A stretch of DNA of 64,000 bases, taken from contig JADQBA010000033.1 in assembly GCA_016903675.1 (NCBI GenBank), forward strand, positions 5,860-69,859, given 5' to 3'. Each line of letters opens with the position of its first letter. Position 1 is the stretch's first letter. The position numbers and the translations under genes were made by a program. This document shows, in pieces, positions 9,651 to 17,373 of the stretch. Below the pieces are notes generated by a model. That model did no database searches, was not told the DNA's origin, and worked only from the letters and a program-made list of their open reading frames with translations. This DNA is from Stigonema ocellatum SAG 48.90 = DSM 106950 (GTDB taxonomy: Bacteria; Cyanobacteriota; Cyanobacteriia; Cyanobacteriales; Nostocaceae).

Positions 9651-9777
9651 GAATACTACTATAGCTTGGGCTTATTCAAAATTTTAAAAAACTTGTGATT
9701 TGAGTTTTTTACTGATTTTTATTTTTTTCCGATTGCTATAGTAAAAGCAACTTTGTTTTTTAATCAGTGGTGCTTCG

Positions 9778-10713
9778 ATGTGGTTACAATATGGTGTGGG
9801 CAATGATGGAATATTGGTATATATTAAAGATGTCAACAGGGGAAAGACTAAACTTAAGTGTCCTTATTGCAACAGTGGGCTAATTGCTAAAAAAGGTAAA
9901 GTAAAAGAGCATCACTTTGCCCATAATGGAGACACCTGCCGTCCAGTAGCTAATAGAGAATTCCCAGTTCTGCCACTCTATGATAACTTTGGTATTAGTC
10001 TCTGTGGGAAGGATTTAGAGCAACTAAAACTGCTTTGGCAGGAGTATGGTTCAAAAAATCACCTTATTGATTTTTACTTAGTGTCTCCTGGTATGATTAA
10101 AGCAGGATTGTTGCAAAAAAATGTTTACACTATCCCCATTGGATATGAATTCACAAATTTAGGTAAAATCCCTGTGGGAGCATTAGATTTGACATTGTTT
10201 AACGACGTGCAAGAGACACTTCTATTCAAAAAGCTACTGAAGCTAGAGTTAGCTTTTGAACACGCTACATATAAAAACGCGTCTGACTTGCCGTACAGAA
10301 TCACTGATTTAGAGTTGTACCGCGCTCAACTCAAACGCATCCTATCATGTACGCTGTATTTTTTAGAGATTCAAACGAATAAAGGAACTCTGTACAAAAT
10401 AGGAGTCACCCAGCGCCCTATGGTCGAACGAGTGGCGGAAGTAGAAAGAGATTTGCTCGCCCACTATCAAACTGTTGCCATTCAGGTCTTGGGAAATTGG
10501 GAACACCGGGGGAATGTTGAACTATACTTCAAATACCGCTATCATAACTTTAATTATGCGATCGCCAGTCTGACAGAATATTATAAATTCAGCATTGAGG
10601 ATGTTAAAATTGTGCTGCGTGACCTCCACCAGATGAAACCTAAAGTACTCTCTTCCGATGAAAGGGATATTCTTGAGGAACGGAACAGCTTTTCAGGAAG
10701 GCTACGGGCTTGA
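9778..10713 (+). CDS. CoiA-like N-terminal/GIY-YIG-like C-terminal protein
   Basis: 311 aa. The N-terminus has a competence-CoiA-like metal site: LKCPYCNSGLIAKKGKVKEH followed by HFAH, about residues 26-50. The region about residues 195-255 (CTLYFLEIQTN, then LYKIGVTQRPMVERVAEVER) resembles a GIY-YIG/T5orf172-type nuclease domain in which Y, IG and R residues are retained. Such combinations suggest a DNA-processing nuclease of phage or competence context, but the role here is unknown. The gene stands alone. Confidence 0.6.
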   Translation: MWLQYGVGNDGILVYIKDVNRGKTKLKCPYCNSGLIAKKGKVKEHHFAHNGDTCRPVANREFPVLPLYDNFGISLCGKDLEQLKLLWQEYGSKNHLIDFYLVSPGMIKAGLLQKNVYTIPIGYEFTNLGKIPVGALDLTLFNDVQETLLFKKLLKLELAFEHATYKNASDLPYRITDLELYRAQLKRILSCTLYFLEIQTNKGTLYKIGVTQRPMVERVAEVERDLLAHYQTVAIQVLGNWEHRGNVELYFKYRYHNFNYAIASLTEYYKFSIEDVKIVLRDLHQMKPKVLSSDERDILEERNSFSGRLRA

Positions 10714-10886
10714 GTACTGCTACGCCATGACCTCATCACTTTTAACTTGGGGTTGTGCGATCTGGCAAGTACATCTCATACATTTTATGTTATGATGTTC
10801 TGGGATTATTTTCGGCTATGCGACTCCTTTTACAGACGTCTCTCCGAATCTCAATCTCTACAATCTTTGATTCAGGAGATGTTTTT

Positions 10887-11216
10887 ATGTCAATCTATGT
10901 CGGTAATCTCTCATATGAAGTTCGAGAAGATGACCTAAAACAAGTCTTTTCAGAATACGGAACTGTTAAGAGTGTTCAATTGCCAAAAGACCGGGAAACT
11001 GGTCGTCTGCGTGGTTTCGCATTTGTAGAAATGGGAACAGATGCAGAAGAAACTGCGGCCATTGAAGCCCTTGACACTGCGGAGTGGATGGGTCGTAACC
11101 TAAAGGTTAATAAAGCTAAGCCACGTGAAGACAGAGGTTCCTTTGGCGGCGGTGGCGGCGATAGACGAGGAAACAATAGTGGAGGTGGGGGAGGTGGATA
11201 CTCCCGGCGCTACTAA
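10887..11216 (+). CDS. RRM RNA-binding protein with glycine-rich tail (Rbp family)
   Basis: 109 aa. A single RNA-recognition motif occupies residues 1-80, with RNP2 as IYVGNLSYEV and RNP1 as LRGFAFVEMG. A glycine/arginine-rich tail (FGGGGGDRRGNN) follows, ending YSRRY. These cyanobacterial Rbp proteins bind RNA, and several are cold-induced. I start at 10887 because AGGAG precedes that ATG and the product aligns with the family; the longer frame from 10755 reads through untranslated leader. rpsU follows about 170 bp downstream, a common cyanobacterial arrangement. Confidence 0.92.
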   Translation: MSIYVGNLSYEVREDDLKQVFSEYGTVKSVQLPKDRETGRLRGFAFVEMGTDAEETAAIEALDTAEWMGRNLKVNKAKPREDRGSFGGGGGDRRGNNSGGGGGGYSRRY

Positions 11217-11288
11217 GCTTTGACATGAGTCTTAGCTCTTTGTCCCATGGCTTGATCCCAAACAAAGAATTTAAGTCTCGGGTATTTT

Positions 11289-11314
11289 GGCAGACAAGCA
11301 GTCTGCCCTTTTTT
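11289..11314 (+). terminator. Hairpin with T-run between rbp and rpsU
   Basis: GGCAGAC-AAGCA-GTCTGCC forms a perfect 7-bp stem with a 5-nt loop, followed by a run of six T. It is an intrinsic-terminator shape located between the Rbp stop and the rpsU start, so it could end the rbp transcript or attenuate readthrough into rpsU. Confidence 0.8.
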
Positions 11315-11385
11315 ACTCACATTTTACTGGATGGTCTATATTCAGCCATCCAGCCCCCAATTACGTTAATAAAATAGGAGAGAGA

Positions 11386-11577
11386 ATGACCCAAATAATT
11401 ATGGGCGAGAATGAGGGAATCGAGTCAGCCTTACGTCGATTTAAACGAGAAGTGTCCAAGGCAGGAATTTTTCCAGATATCAAGAAACATCGTCACTTTG
11501 AAACTCCTTTGGAGAAACACAAGCGTAAAGCTAAAGAAGTTGCCAAGTCTAAGCGGTATAGAAGACGTTCCCGTTAA
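11386..11577 (+). CDS. rpsU: 30S ribosomal protein S21
   Basis: 63-aa basic protein of normal S21 length: MTQIIMGENEGIESALRRFK, then REVSKAGIFPDIKKHRHFE, then a lysine/arginine-rich C-terminus ending RYRRRSR. It belongs to the small ribosomal subunit and helps initiation. The start at 11386 is supported by TAGGAGAG directly upstream; the frame extending to 11287 runs through the hairpin and is not part of the protein. Confidence 0.95.
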   Translation: MTQIIMGENEGIESALRRFKREVSKAGIFPDIKKHRHFETPLEKHKRKAKEVAKSKRYRRRSR

Positions 11578-11669
11578 ATCCCGTTATCACTTAGTGAACG
11601 GGTTAGAGTTGCCGTTTGTCAGCAGACGTGGTTATGGATATGACTATGTATAAACTGAGACACCCTTAA

Positions 11670-12140
11670 ATGCTGACTATTATTGGTTGCGGTAATCTCA
11701 ACCGCAGCGACGACGCTGTAGGCGTGCTTATCGCCCAACGTCTACAGCAATATCTTACCAAACATCCTTATCCTCATGTCCGAGTATATGACTGTGGTAC
11801 AGCAGGGATAGAAGTGATGTTTCATTCCCGAGGTAGCAAGCAACTCATCATTATTGATGCTAGTTCAACTGGTTCCGAACCAGGTGTTGTGTTTAAAGTT
11901 CCCGGAAAAGAACTAGAAGCACTACCAGAACCCAGTTATAATCTACACAATTTTCGTTGGGATAATGCTTTAGCAGCTGGTAGGAAGATTTTTAAGGATG
12001 ACTTTCCCTTATTGGTAACAGTTTACCTAATTGAAGCGGAAAATCTTGCTTTGGGACTCGAGTTAAGTCCTGCTATCAAACATTCTGCTGATCGGGTTTT
12101 TAAAGAAGTAACCGCCATCATCAGGCAAAATGGGGAGTAG
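11670..12140 (+). CDS. hupW: Hydrogenase maturation protease, HupW-like
   Basis: 156-aa endopeptidase of the HyaD/HybD/HoxW family. It opens MLTIIGCGNLNRSDDAVGV, with the conserved G-x-GN and D residues, and keeps the later D of IIIDAS, which together bind the metal of the hydrogenase large subunit during C-terminal processing. The placement next to fdxH parallels heterocystous genomes in which hupW lies beside the nif cluster. No hydrogenase subunit gene is in the window. The last codons (NGE and TAG) are supplied by a GGGGAGTAGGGAGTA repeat, so the C-terminus may be slightly altered. Confidence 0.85.
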   Translation: MLTIIGCGNLNRSDDAVGVLIAQRLQQYLTKHPYPHVRVYDCGTAGIEVMFHSRGSKQLIIIDASSTGSEPGVVFKVPGKELEALPEPSYNLHNFRWDNALAAGRKIFKDDFPLLVTVYLIEAENLALGLELSPAIKHSADRVFKEVTAIIRQNGE

Positions 12141-12185
12141 GGAGTAGGGAGTGGGGAGTAGTAGCGGACCCTCTTGACGGGTAAT

Positions 12186-12373
12186 CTCTTAGTTCGTAGT
12201 AGCGCTTTAGCGCCGGTTAAATCGCGGTTTTTTTGCGCTGTAAACGCCTTAGCGGCACAAACCAGTCAAAGTTCGGTACTAATACTCTGGCTACCGAACT
12301 TTGACTGGTTTGTGATAATTTGTTCGTAGTAGTCCTGAGTCCTCAAAAATACGAGGACTCAGGACTACTACAA
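12186..12373. repeat. Palindromic repeats and inverted repeat between hupW and fdxH
   Basis: Contains a GTTCGTAGTAGCGCTTTAGC unit followed by CGCGGTTTTTTTGC, then a long inverted repeat built from CAAACCAGTCAAAGTTCGGT and its complement. A third palindrome follows (GTAGTCCTGAGTCCTC / GAGGACTCAGGACTAC). Hupw and fdxH converge here, so these hairpins may serve as bidirectional terminators. Confidence 0.6.
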
Positions 12374-12398
12374 ACCCATCAAAGTTGACCTAATAGTT

Positions 12399-12698
12399 TT
12401 AGACTAGATATGGCTCTTGATGAGTGCGAATCGTGCAATTAGAACGTGGATAGGTCACGCAAAGTAGAGCAAATCCTTTCTCAACCTGCTCATCATCCAG
12501 AAACGTTTGATCAGATTGATCGATTTCACCTTCAACTACCTTACCCACACAACTAGAGCAAGCACCTGCGTGACAAGAGAAAGGCAAGTCAATACCCTTT
12601 TCTTCAGCAGCATCCAGGATGGTAGTCTCCTCATCTACCTCAATTGTCGTGTCGATATTTTCCTTTTTGCTGATTAATCTAACTTGGTAGGTAGCCAT
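12399..12698 (-). CDS. fdxH: Heterocyst-specific [2Fe-2S] ferredoxin
   Basis: 99-aa plant-type ferredoxin. The cluster cysteines are in CHAGACSSCVG and LLC (four in total). The MATYQVRLISKKENIDTTIE start and the YLV end match FdxH. In heterocysts it donates electrons to dinitrogenase reductase (NifH). It is the last gene of the nif run, downstream of hesA-hesB. Length and motifs are complete and nothing is unusual. Confidence 0.95.
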   Translation of the reverse strand: MATYQVRLISKKENIDTTIEVDEETTILDAAEEKGIDLPFSCHAGACSSCVGKVVEGEIDQSDQTFLDDEQVEKGFALLCVTYPRSNCTIRTHQEPYLV

Positions 12699-12888
12699 TT
12701 TCCGATTCTCCTCAAACGTGATAAAATTGGACAGGTTGCTTTATAAAAGCGGAGTTGTGACAACTCCCTACTGATGAGCTTCCTCAAAATCCACGCAATG
12801 CAACCGCTGATCTAACAGACAATCATCCGCATTCATCCGCATTCATCCGCGTTCATCCGCGTTTATCTGCGGTTCAGAATCCAATATT

Positions 12889-13263
12889 CTATGAGTTGCA
12901 AGGGACACCTTGAGGCGTGCAATCACCTGCTTTAAACGACTTTCCACAACCGCAGGTGTCAGTTGCCTTGGGGTTAGTAAACTTAAACCCGCTTTCCATC
13001 ACACCTTCAACGAAATCCACCACAACTCCATCCAATAACGCTGCACTTTTGGCATCGACGTAAACCAGTACCTTACCTTGCTCGCTCACCAAATCATCAG
13101 GTTGCGGCTTACTGGTAACATCCATTGCATACTCGTAGCCATTGCAACCACCATCTTTGACAGAGATGCGGATACCTTTAGTCGGTGTATTGGTGTCAGA
13201 ACCAGAACTATGCAGGAATGCACGTAAGCGAAACTCTGCTTTTTCTGTCAAAGTAACAGTCAT
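12889..13263 (-). CDS. hesB: HesB/IscA-type Fe-S scaffold
   Basis: 124 aa. A-type carrier with GGCNGYEY near the middle and the paired C-terminal cysteines in DTCGCGKSF. A short extension, CTPQGVPCNS, follows as in heterocyst HesB proteins. It delivers Fe-S clusters to nif-related apoproteins. It lies between hesA and fdxH, co-oriented. A tandem TTGTTAGTT repeat fills the gap to hesA, and a CATTCATCCGC tandem lies just downstream (about 12823-12860). Confidence 0.93.
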   Translation of the reverse strand: MTVTLTEKAEFRLRAFLHSSGSDTNTPTKGIRISVKDGGCNGYEYAMDVTSKPQPDDLVSEQGKVLVYVDAKSAALLDGVVVDFVEGVMESGFKFTNPKATDTCGCGKSFKAGDCTPQGVPCNS

Positions 13264-13358
13264 CCAACCTCCTTTGGTTGTTAGTTGTTAGTTCTTAGTT
13301 GTTAGTTCTTAGTTGTTAGTTGTTCAAAAACTCCTAACTCCTAACTCCTAACTCCTAA

Positions 13359-14156
13359 CTATTTGTAATTACCAGTTGCTTCCAGAGATGTCGATGGCAA
13401 ATATCTCCACGGAGCATTGTTACCACACACTGGACAATCGCGATCGCGATGAGAACGACGCTTGGCAAATTCCAGTCGCGTCAGGTCCATTGTCAGCAGT
13501 TGCGACAAAAGCGGTTGACTAAACCCAGTAATCAACTTGATCGCCTCCAGCGCCGCCAGACAAGCCAGTGTCCCAGAAACAGCACCAATCACTGCAAAAC
13601 CCCGTCGATCCCAATTAGGCTTCTCAGGAAACAAGCAAGATAAACAGGGAGTCACACCAGGAATAATCGTAGTCAGGTAACCCTCCATCCCGTCCATTGC
13701 TGCTTCCACCATTGGCTTCCGCCAGCGCACACAAGCTGCATTTAACACATCGCGTTCCGTAAAGTTGTGGGCACAGTCAAGAGCCATATCAGCCGATTGT
13801 ACCAAAGAGTCCACATTCTCAGGAGTAATGTAATCATGAACTGCTTCCACCTGAACATCAGGATTAATGGCTTGGAGAGTTGCTTGTGCTTTGAATACCC
13901 TTGGCTTACCTACCCAATCATCCGTCATCAGAATCTGACGATTCATGTCATCAAGCCGCAGGTCTCCACCTCGGACTAGGATCAGCCGCCCAACGCCTGC
14001 TACAGCAAGGTAAAGCGCTGCCGTACCGCCTAATCCTCCCACACCTGTTACCAGAACTGTTGCTGACTTAAGGCGCTGTTGTGCTAACTCGCCAAAATTA
14101 GGGAGCATCATTTGGCGACGATAGCGTTCGATCTCGGTAGGCGTCAGGTTTACCAA
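13359..14156 (-). CDS. hesA: HesA/MoeB/ThiF family protein
   Basis: 265 aa E1-like adenylyltransferase. The Rossmann nucleotide site is GVGGLGGTAALYLAVAGVG (about residues 38-56). DDMNRQ carries the catalytic arginine context, and the zinc cysteines are CLSCLF and CPVCG. HesA is co-transcribed with nif genes in heterocysts and is thought to act in metal-cofactor or sulfur handling; the exact substrate is not established. It starts 10 bp after the nifW stop. Confidence 0.93.
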   Translation of the reverse strand: MVNLTPTEIERYRRQMMLPNFGELAQQRLKSATVLVTGVGGLGGTAALYLAVAGVGRLILVRGGDLRLDDMNRQILMTDDWVGKPRVFKAQATLQAINPDVQVEAVHDYITPENVDSLVQSADMALDCAHNFTERDVLNAACVRWRKPMVEAAMDGMEGYLTTIIPGVTPCLSCLFPEKPNWDRRGFAVIGAVSGTLACLAALEAIKLITGFSQPLLSQLLTMDLTRLEFAKRRSHRDRDCPVCGNNAPWRYLPSTSLEATGNYK

Positions 14157-14166
14157 TTTTTACCTC

Positions 14167-14484
14167 CTAATCAGACGTGATTTCTGTCAGCGTGACTACA
14201 TTTTTAGGCTTCTCGTTAAACACTTTGAACAACTTCTGTTCTTGCGGTGTTGAGTCGAGAAATACCTGATAGGCTTTTTCCAAAGCCTCACGATATTTAC
14301 TTAACCTATTTGAACTACTCAGGTCAGTAGAATTATCATCAATTTCTTTGATGAATTGGGAAAACTTTTTCAAAATATGCAGACGGTTTACATTCACAAT
14401 TTGTTGATCGTAGGGCATTTGAAAAAACTCAAAATACTCCTCTGCATCTACAAGCCGATTAAATTGCTCTACATCACAACTCAT
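14167..14484 (-). CDS. nifW: Nitrogenase-stabilising/protective protein NifW
   Basis: 105 aa. EEYFEFFQMPYDQQIVNVNR and LHILKKFSQFI match NifW, a small helical protein that associates with MoFe protein and protects it from oxygen. The ATG overlaps the stop of the preceding DUF683 gene by 4 bp, so translation is coupled. The product is full length. Confidence 0.92.
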   Translation of the reverse strand: MSCDVEQFNRLVDAEEYFEFFQMPYDQQIVNVNRLHILKKFSQFIKEIDDNSTDLSSSNRLSKYREALEKAYQVFLDSTPQEQKLFKVFNEKPKNVVTLTEITSD

Positions 14485-14702
14485 TTTCCTTGCTCCAGTT
14501 TTTTTAGCTGTTGCTTAAGTTCGTCTAAATGACGATAAATTTCATAAGTTTCAGCAGCCAAATCCATTAGTTGTTGGTAATTTGTCGGTAGCCCTTCTGC
14601 TAAATCGTGCAGATCCATTTTCATTTGACCTGCTTTACTATTAAGGCGTTTAATCTGAACTTTTAGCTCTTCAATACTTTGTGTTTCTCCAGTTTGAACC
14701 AT
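14481..14702 (-). CDS. DUF683/CCE_0567-family metalloprotein
   Basis: 73-75 aa (ATG 14702 or 14708). A short helical hairpin, EELKVQIKRLNSKAGQMKMD then LHDLAEGLPTNYQQ, is the conserved core of this nif-linked family, whose members bind metal at a dimer interface. It sits, as in other cyanobacteria, between the DUF269 gene and nifW, overlapping nifW by 4 bp. Confidence 0.88.
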   Translation of the reverse strand: MVQTGETQSIEELKVQIKRLNSKAGQMKMDLHDLAEGLPTNYQQLMDLAAETYEIYRHLDELKQQLKKLEQGK

Positions 14703-15005
14703 AAACACCTCTGGGGAATAGGGAGTGGGGAGTAGGGAGTAGGGAGTAGGGAGTTAGGAGTTAGGAGTTAGGAGTTAGGAGTTTTTTAACAACCAAGAAT
14801 TAACAACTAACAACCAACACCTACTCCCTTCCCGGTCTAAGATTACCTATTTTAACGAACCACGAAGACGCGAAGTACACGAAGAAAGAGGAGAAGAAGA
14901 TCGGTAATCTTGTGGCGGGAAGGGAGTAACAACCAACCAACAACTAATAGTTAGGAGTTATTAATTTATTTTATTCCTAACTCCTAACTCCTAACTCCTA
15001 ACTAA
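14703..15005. repeat. Tandem heptamer repeats between two nif genes
   Basis: No gene. Contains GGGAGTA and TTAGGAG heptamer arrays in both orientations (about 14720-14785 and 14945-15002), which could pair with each other. Between them are ACAACTAAC-type repeats and an AACCACGAAGACGC dispersed segment at about 14860. These arrays separate the DUF269 gene from its operon partner. Confidence 0.7.
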
Positions 15006-15482
15006 TTACATTTTTCCCACTTCGGGAAAGCGTTTAGCTAAATCAATTCCGTTTTGTACCAGCTTTTCTCCTTCATCGGCTAATTTTTCTAGGGAGTCAA
15101 AACCAAAGCGGTGAGCATCCCGTAGGGTTTTACAAACTAGCAAAAGACGACCAGAAAATACTAGTACCCAGCCAAATCCTTCATGGCTCAAATCAACCAC
15201 AACTTGGGATAATAGACCTGTTTCCTTCTCGATTCGTGCGGCTACAGCACGATAAAAAGCCATAATCCGTGCCTGAGTTATGGGATCGACCTCATTCTCA
15301 ACGGAGATTTCGCGCTTCTTTTGTTTGCTGACTACAAAGGGTTTAAGAATCAACTCATCCGACCAATTCCGGTAAGTTCCATAAGTATCTAAACCCCGAG
15401 TTTGTAGCACTAATGTCTTAATAAAAGGAGCATTTAATACTTCGCTTGAAGCTGTGCCATTAACATTATTAGTTGTAGTCAT
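15006..15482 (-). CDS. NifX-associated nitrogen fixation protein (DUF269)
   Basis: 158 aa of the DUF269 family, always found next to nifX. Landmarks are FIKTLVLQTRGLDTYGTYRN, then WSDELILKPFVV, and GFGWVLVFSGRLLLVCKTLRD. The biochemical role is unknown, with FeMo-cofactor trafficking suspected from context. Its ATG overlaps the nifX stop by 4 bp. Length is normal. Confidence 0.92.
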   Translation of the reverse strand: MTTTNNVNGTASSEVLNAPFIKTLVLQTRGLDTYGTYRNWSDELILKPFVVSKQKKREISVENEVDPITQARIMAFYRAVAARIEKETGLLSQVVVDLSHEGFGWVLVFSGRLLLVCKTLRDAHRFGFDSLEKLADEGEKLVQNGIDLAKRFPEVGKM

Positions 15483-15892
15483 ACCGTTGCTTCCTCTTCC
15501 AATTCATCTTCAAAGCTTTTGGTTTTTGGTTGTAAAGCTTTACGTAGCCAAGGTGGAGGATTTCCTTTGAGAGTTTGCACTAACTTATTCAGAATATTAG
15601 CAATTTCTTCTGCTTCAGATTGTGCCTTGATTGGCGTAACGCCTTTCTTAATTAACCGAGCCGCTGCACTACCTCCAATGGCGGTAACATAAACAATCGT
15701 GCAGTCAACCAGTGCATCAAGTTTTGGTGTTATTTTATCCTCATTACCATCTTGTTTGAGATCTCCCTCAAACTGGAGCGTTTCAAGAAATTGATATCCT
15801 GAATCGGAAATTTCATAAACATCAATTTCTTGTGCCGAGCCGAAGTGAGCATTAATATGAACTCGGTCGCTTGTGGTGAAAGCTATTTTCAT
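15479..15892 (-). CDS. nifX: FeMo-cofactor carrier protein NifX
   Basis: About 137 aa starting MKIAFTTSDRVHINAHFGSA. An alternative start at 15922 adds ten residues and neither has a strong ribosome site. The NifX/NifB C-terminal fold is visible, with the HFGSAQEIDVYEI motif and VTAIGGSAAARLIKKGV. NifX binds FeMo-co precursors and passes them between NifB and NifEN. It is co-oriented with nifN upstream, separated by an AATTCGTAATTCGT-type repeat block (15940-16040). Confidence 0.92.
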   Translation of the reverse strand: MKIAFTTSDRVHINAHFGSAQEIDVYEISDSGYQFLETLQFEGDLKQDGNEDKITPKLDALVDCTIVYVTAIGGSAAARLIKKGVTPIKAQSEAEEIANILNKLVQTLKGNPPPWLRKALQPKTKSFEDELEEEATV

Positions 15893-16047
15893 GGTTCTTT
15901 GTCCAAATTTGTCGATTGTCATTTGCCACTCACAAATGATTACTAATTCGTAATTCGTAATTCGTAATTAATTAATAAATTAAGAAGGCTAACCACTCAA
16001 CTTATTAACTTAAAAAACCATAAATACCCAACCCTAATAATTACGAA

Positions 16048-17373
16048 TTACGAATTACGAATTATTGTAGATGATTCTTCCTGCTCTAAAAATAGGTTGC
16101 CGATATCAAATAAAAGCTGCATGGTTCCTGTGTAGCCAACTTTAGAAACCTGACCGTTACCTACGCGGTCAAAAATGGGAATGCCTTGACGATAGAGAGG
16201 AATTTTTAAGCGTTTGGCGATCGCTACTGCGTGAGAGTTAGCAATGAGCAAATCAGACCCAATTGCGAGTTGCTCAAAGTCTTCCAAGTCACCGATGGTA
16301 ACGCTTTTAACAGGGAGTTTTTCCAACACAGGAGAGCGTGTTGTGGTCACCGCTGCATGAATCTGAACTCCCATAGATTGCAGGAAATAAACTGTTGACC
16401 ACAACAAATCTGGTTCCAGCGCTAAGGACACTCGCTTACAACCAAAGTAAAAGTGAGTATCCAGCATGGCATCTTGCAACTGGCGACGTTGGCGGCGGTA
16501 TTTTTCTGGTACACTGATCCCGCTGAGGTCTGCCAATGCTTGTAGGAACTTGTCTACCGCGTCTAATCCCGTCAGTTCACCAAACACCTCGTAGGGTATG
16601 CCAAACTGCTTTTCCATGATCTGGGCGGAAGGGCGCATACTTTCGCCCAGTGCCAAGGTGAATACTGAACTGCCGATTGAGCGCAATTCTGTTACAGTGG
16701 TGCCACTGGCTGTTATAGCACTATAGGAATCCTCTAGATGACCATCGAGTGAAGCAGAAAGGTCAGGCACAAAGATAGGCTTCAGTCCAAAGGCTGTGAC
16801 AATCTCTTTGATTTCCTGCACATCCCCTGGCGTAAAGGCAGAACTCGGCAAAATCGTGATTTGTGTGGGACACGCGAGACGCCTATCACTTTTTTGAGGA
16901 ATTTCCTTAACTATACTCTCTACAGCGGCAGCAAAACCGTCTTGTAACGCACCTTTAAAATCTGGCGTCGAGACAAATACAATTGGCAGGTTATTCAGTT
17001 CTGGGTGACGTTCGCGAATCTCCTTGAGAAAACGCTCCATATCATCCCCTCTGGTTTCTGTCAATCCAGTGGTGAATAAACCAATGATTTCTGGCTTAGA
17101 CTTCTCAACTAGTGTCAGGATAGCCTGTTCAATATTCTCCTCCCCACCCAAGATGGTGGAAACTTCTGTCATCGCTGTAGTGGAAAGGGGAATCGCCTCA
17201 CGAAAATGCCGTACCAGAACGACTTTGGCAAAAGCTGTACAGCCTTGAGAACCGTGCATGAGAGGTATGGTCCCCTTCAATCCCAAAAAGGCTAGCGCTG
17301 CACCCAAAGGCTGACTTTGCTTGAGGGGATTAACAGCAACTGGTTTGCCCGGATTCGTTACAATCGCCATCAT
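16048..17373 (-). CDS. nifN: Nitrogenase cofactor biosynthesis protein NifN
   Basis: 441 aa. Half of the NifEN scaffold on which the NifB cofactor is matured to FeMo-co. Motifs are QPLGAALAFLGLKGTIPLMH, GSQGCTAFAKV with a cluster cysteine, and GGEENIEQAI. The ATG overlaps the nifE stop (ATGA). The last residues (IIRNS) and the stop come from the AATTCGTAATTCGT repeat that follows, so the native terminus has probably been replaced by repeat sequence. Confidence 0.95.
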   Translation of the reverse strand: MMAIVTNPGKPVAVNPLKQSQPLGAALAFLGLKGTIPLMHGSQGCTAFAKVVLVRHFREAIPLSTTAMTEVSTILGGEENIEQAILTLVEKSKPEIIGLFTTGLTETRGDDMERFLKEIRERHPELNNLPIVFVSTPDFKGALQDGFAAAVESIVKEIPQKSDRRLACPTQITILPSSAFTPGDVQEIKEIVTAFGLKPIFVPDLSASLDGHLEDSYSAITASGTTVTELRSIGSSVFTLALGESMRPSAQIMEKQFGIPYEVFGELTGLDAVDKFLQALADLSGISVPEKYRRQRRQLQDAMLDTHFYFGCKRVSLALEPDLLWSTVYFLQSMGVQIHAAVTTTRSPVLEKLPVKSVTIGDLEDFEQLAIGSDLLIANSHAVAIAKRLKIPLYRQGIPIFDRVGNGQVSKVGYTGTMQLLFDIGNLFLEQEESSTIIRNS

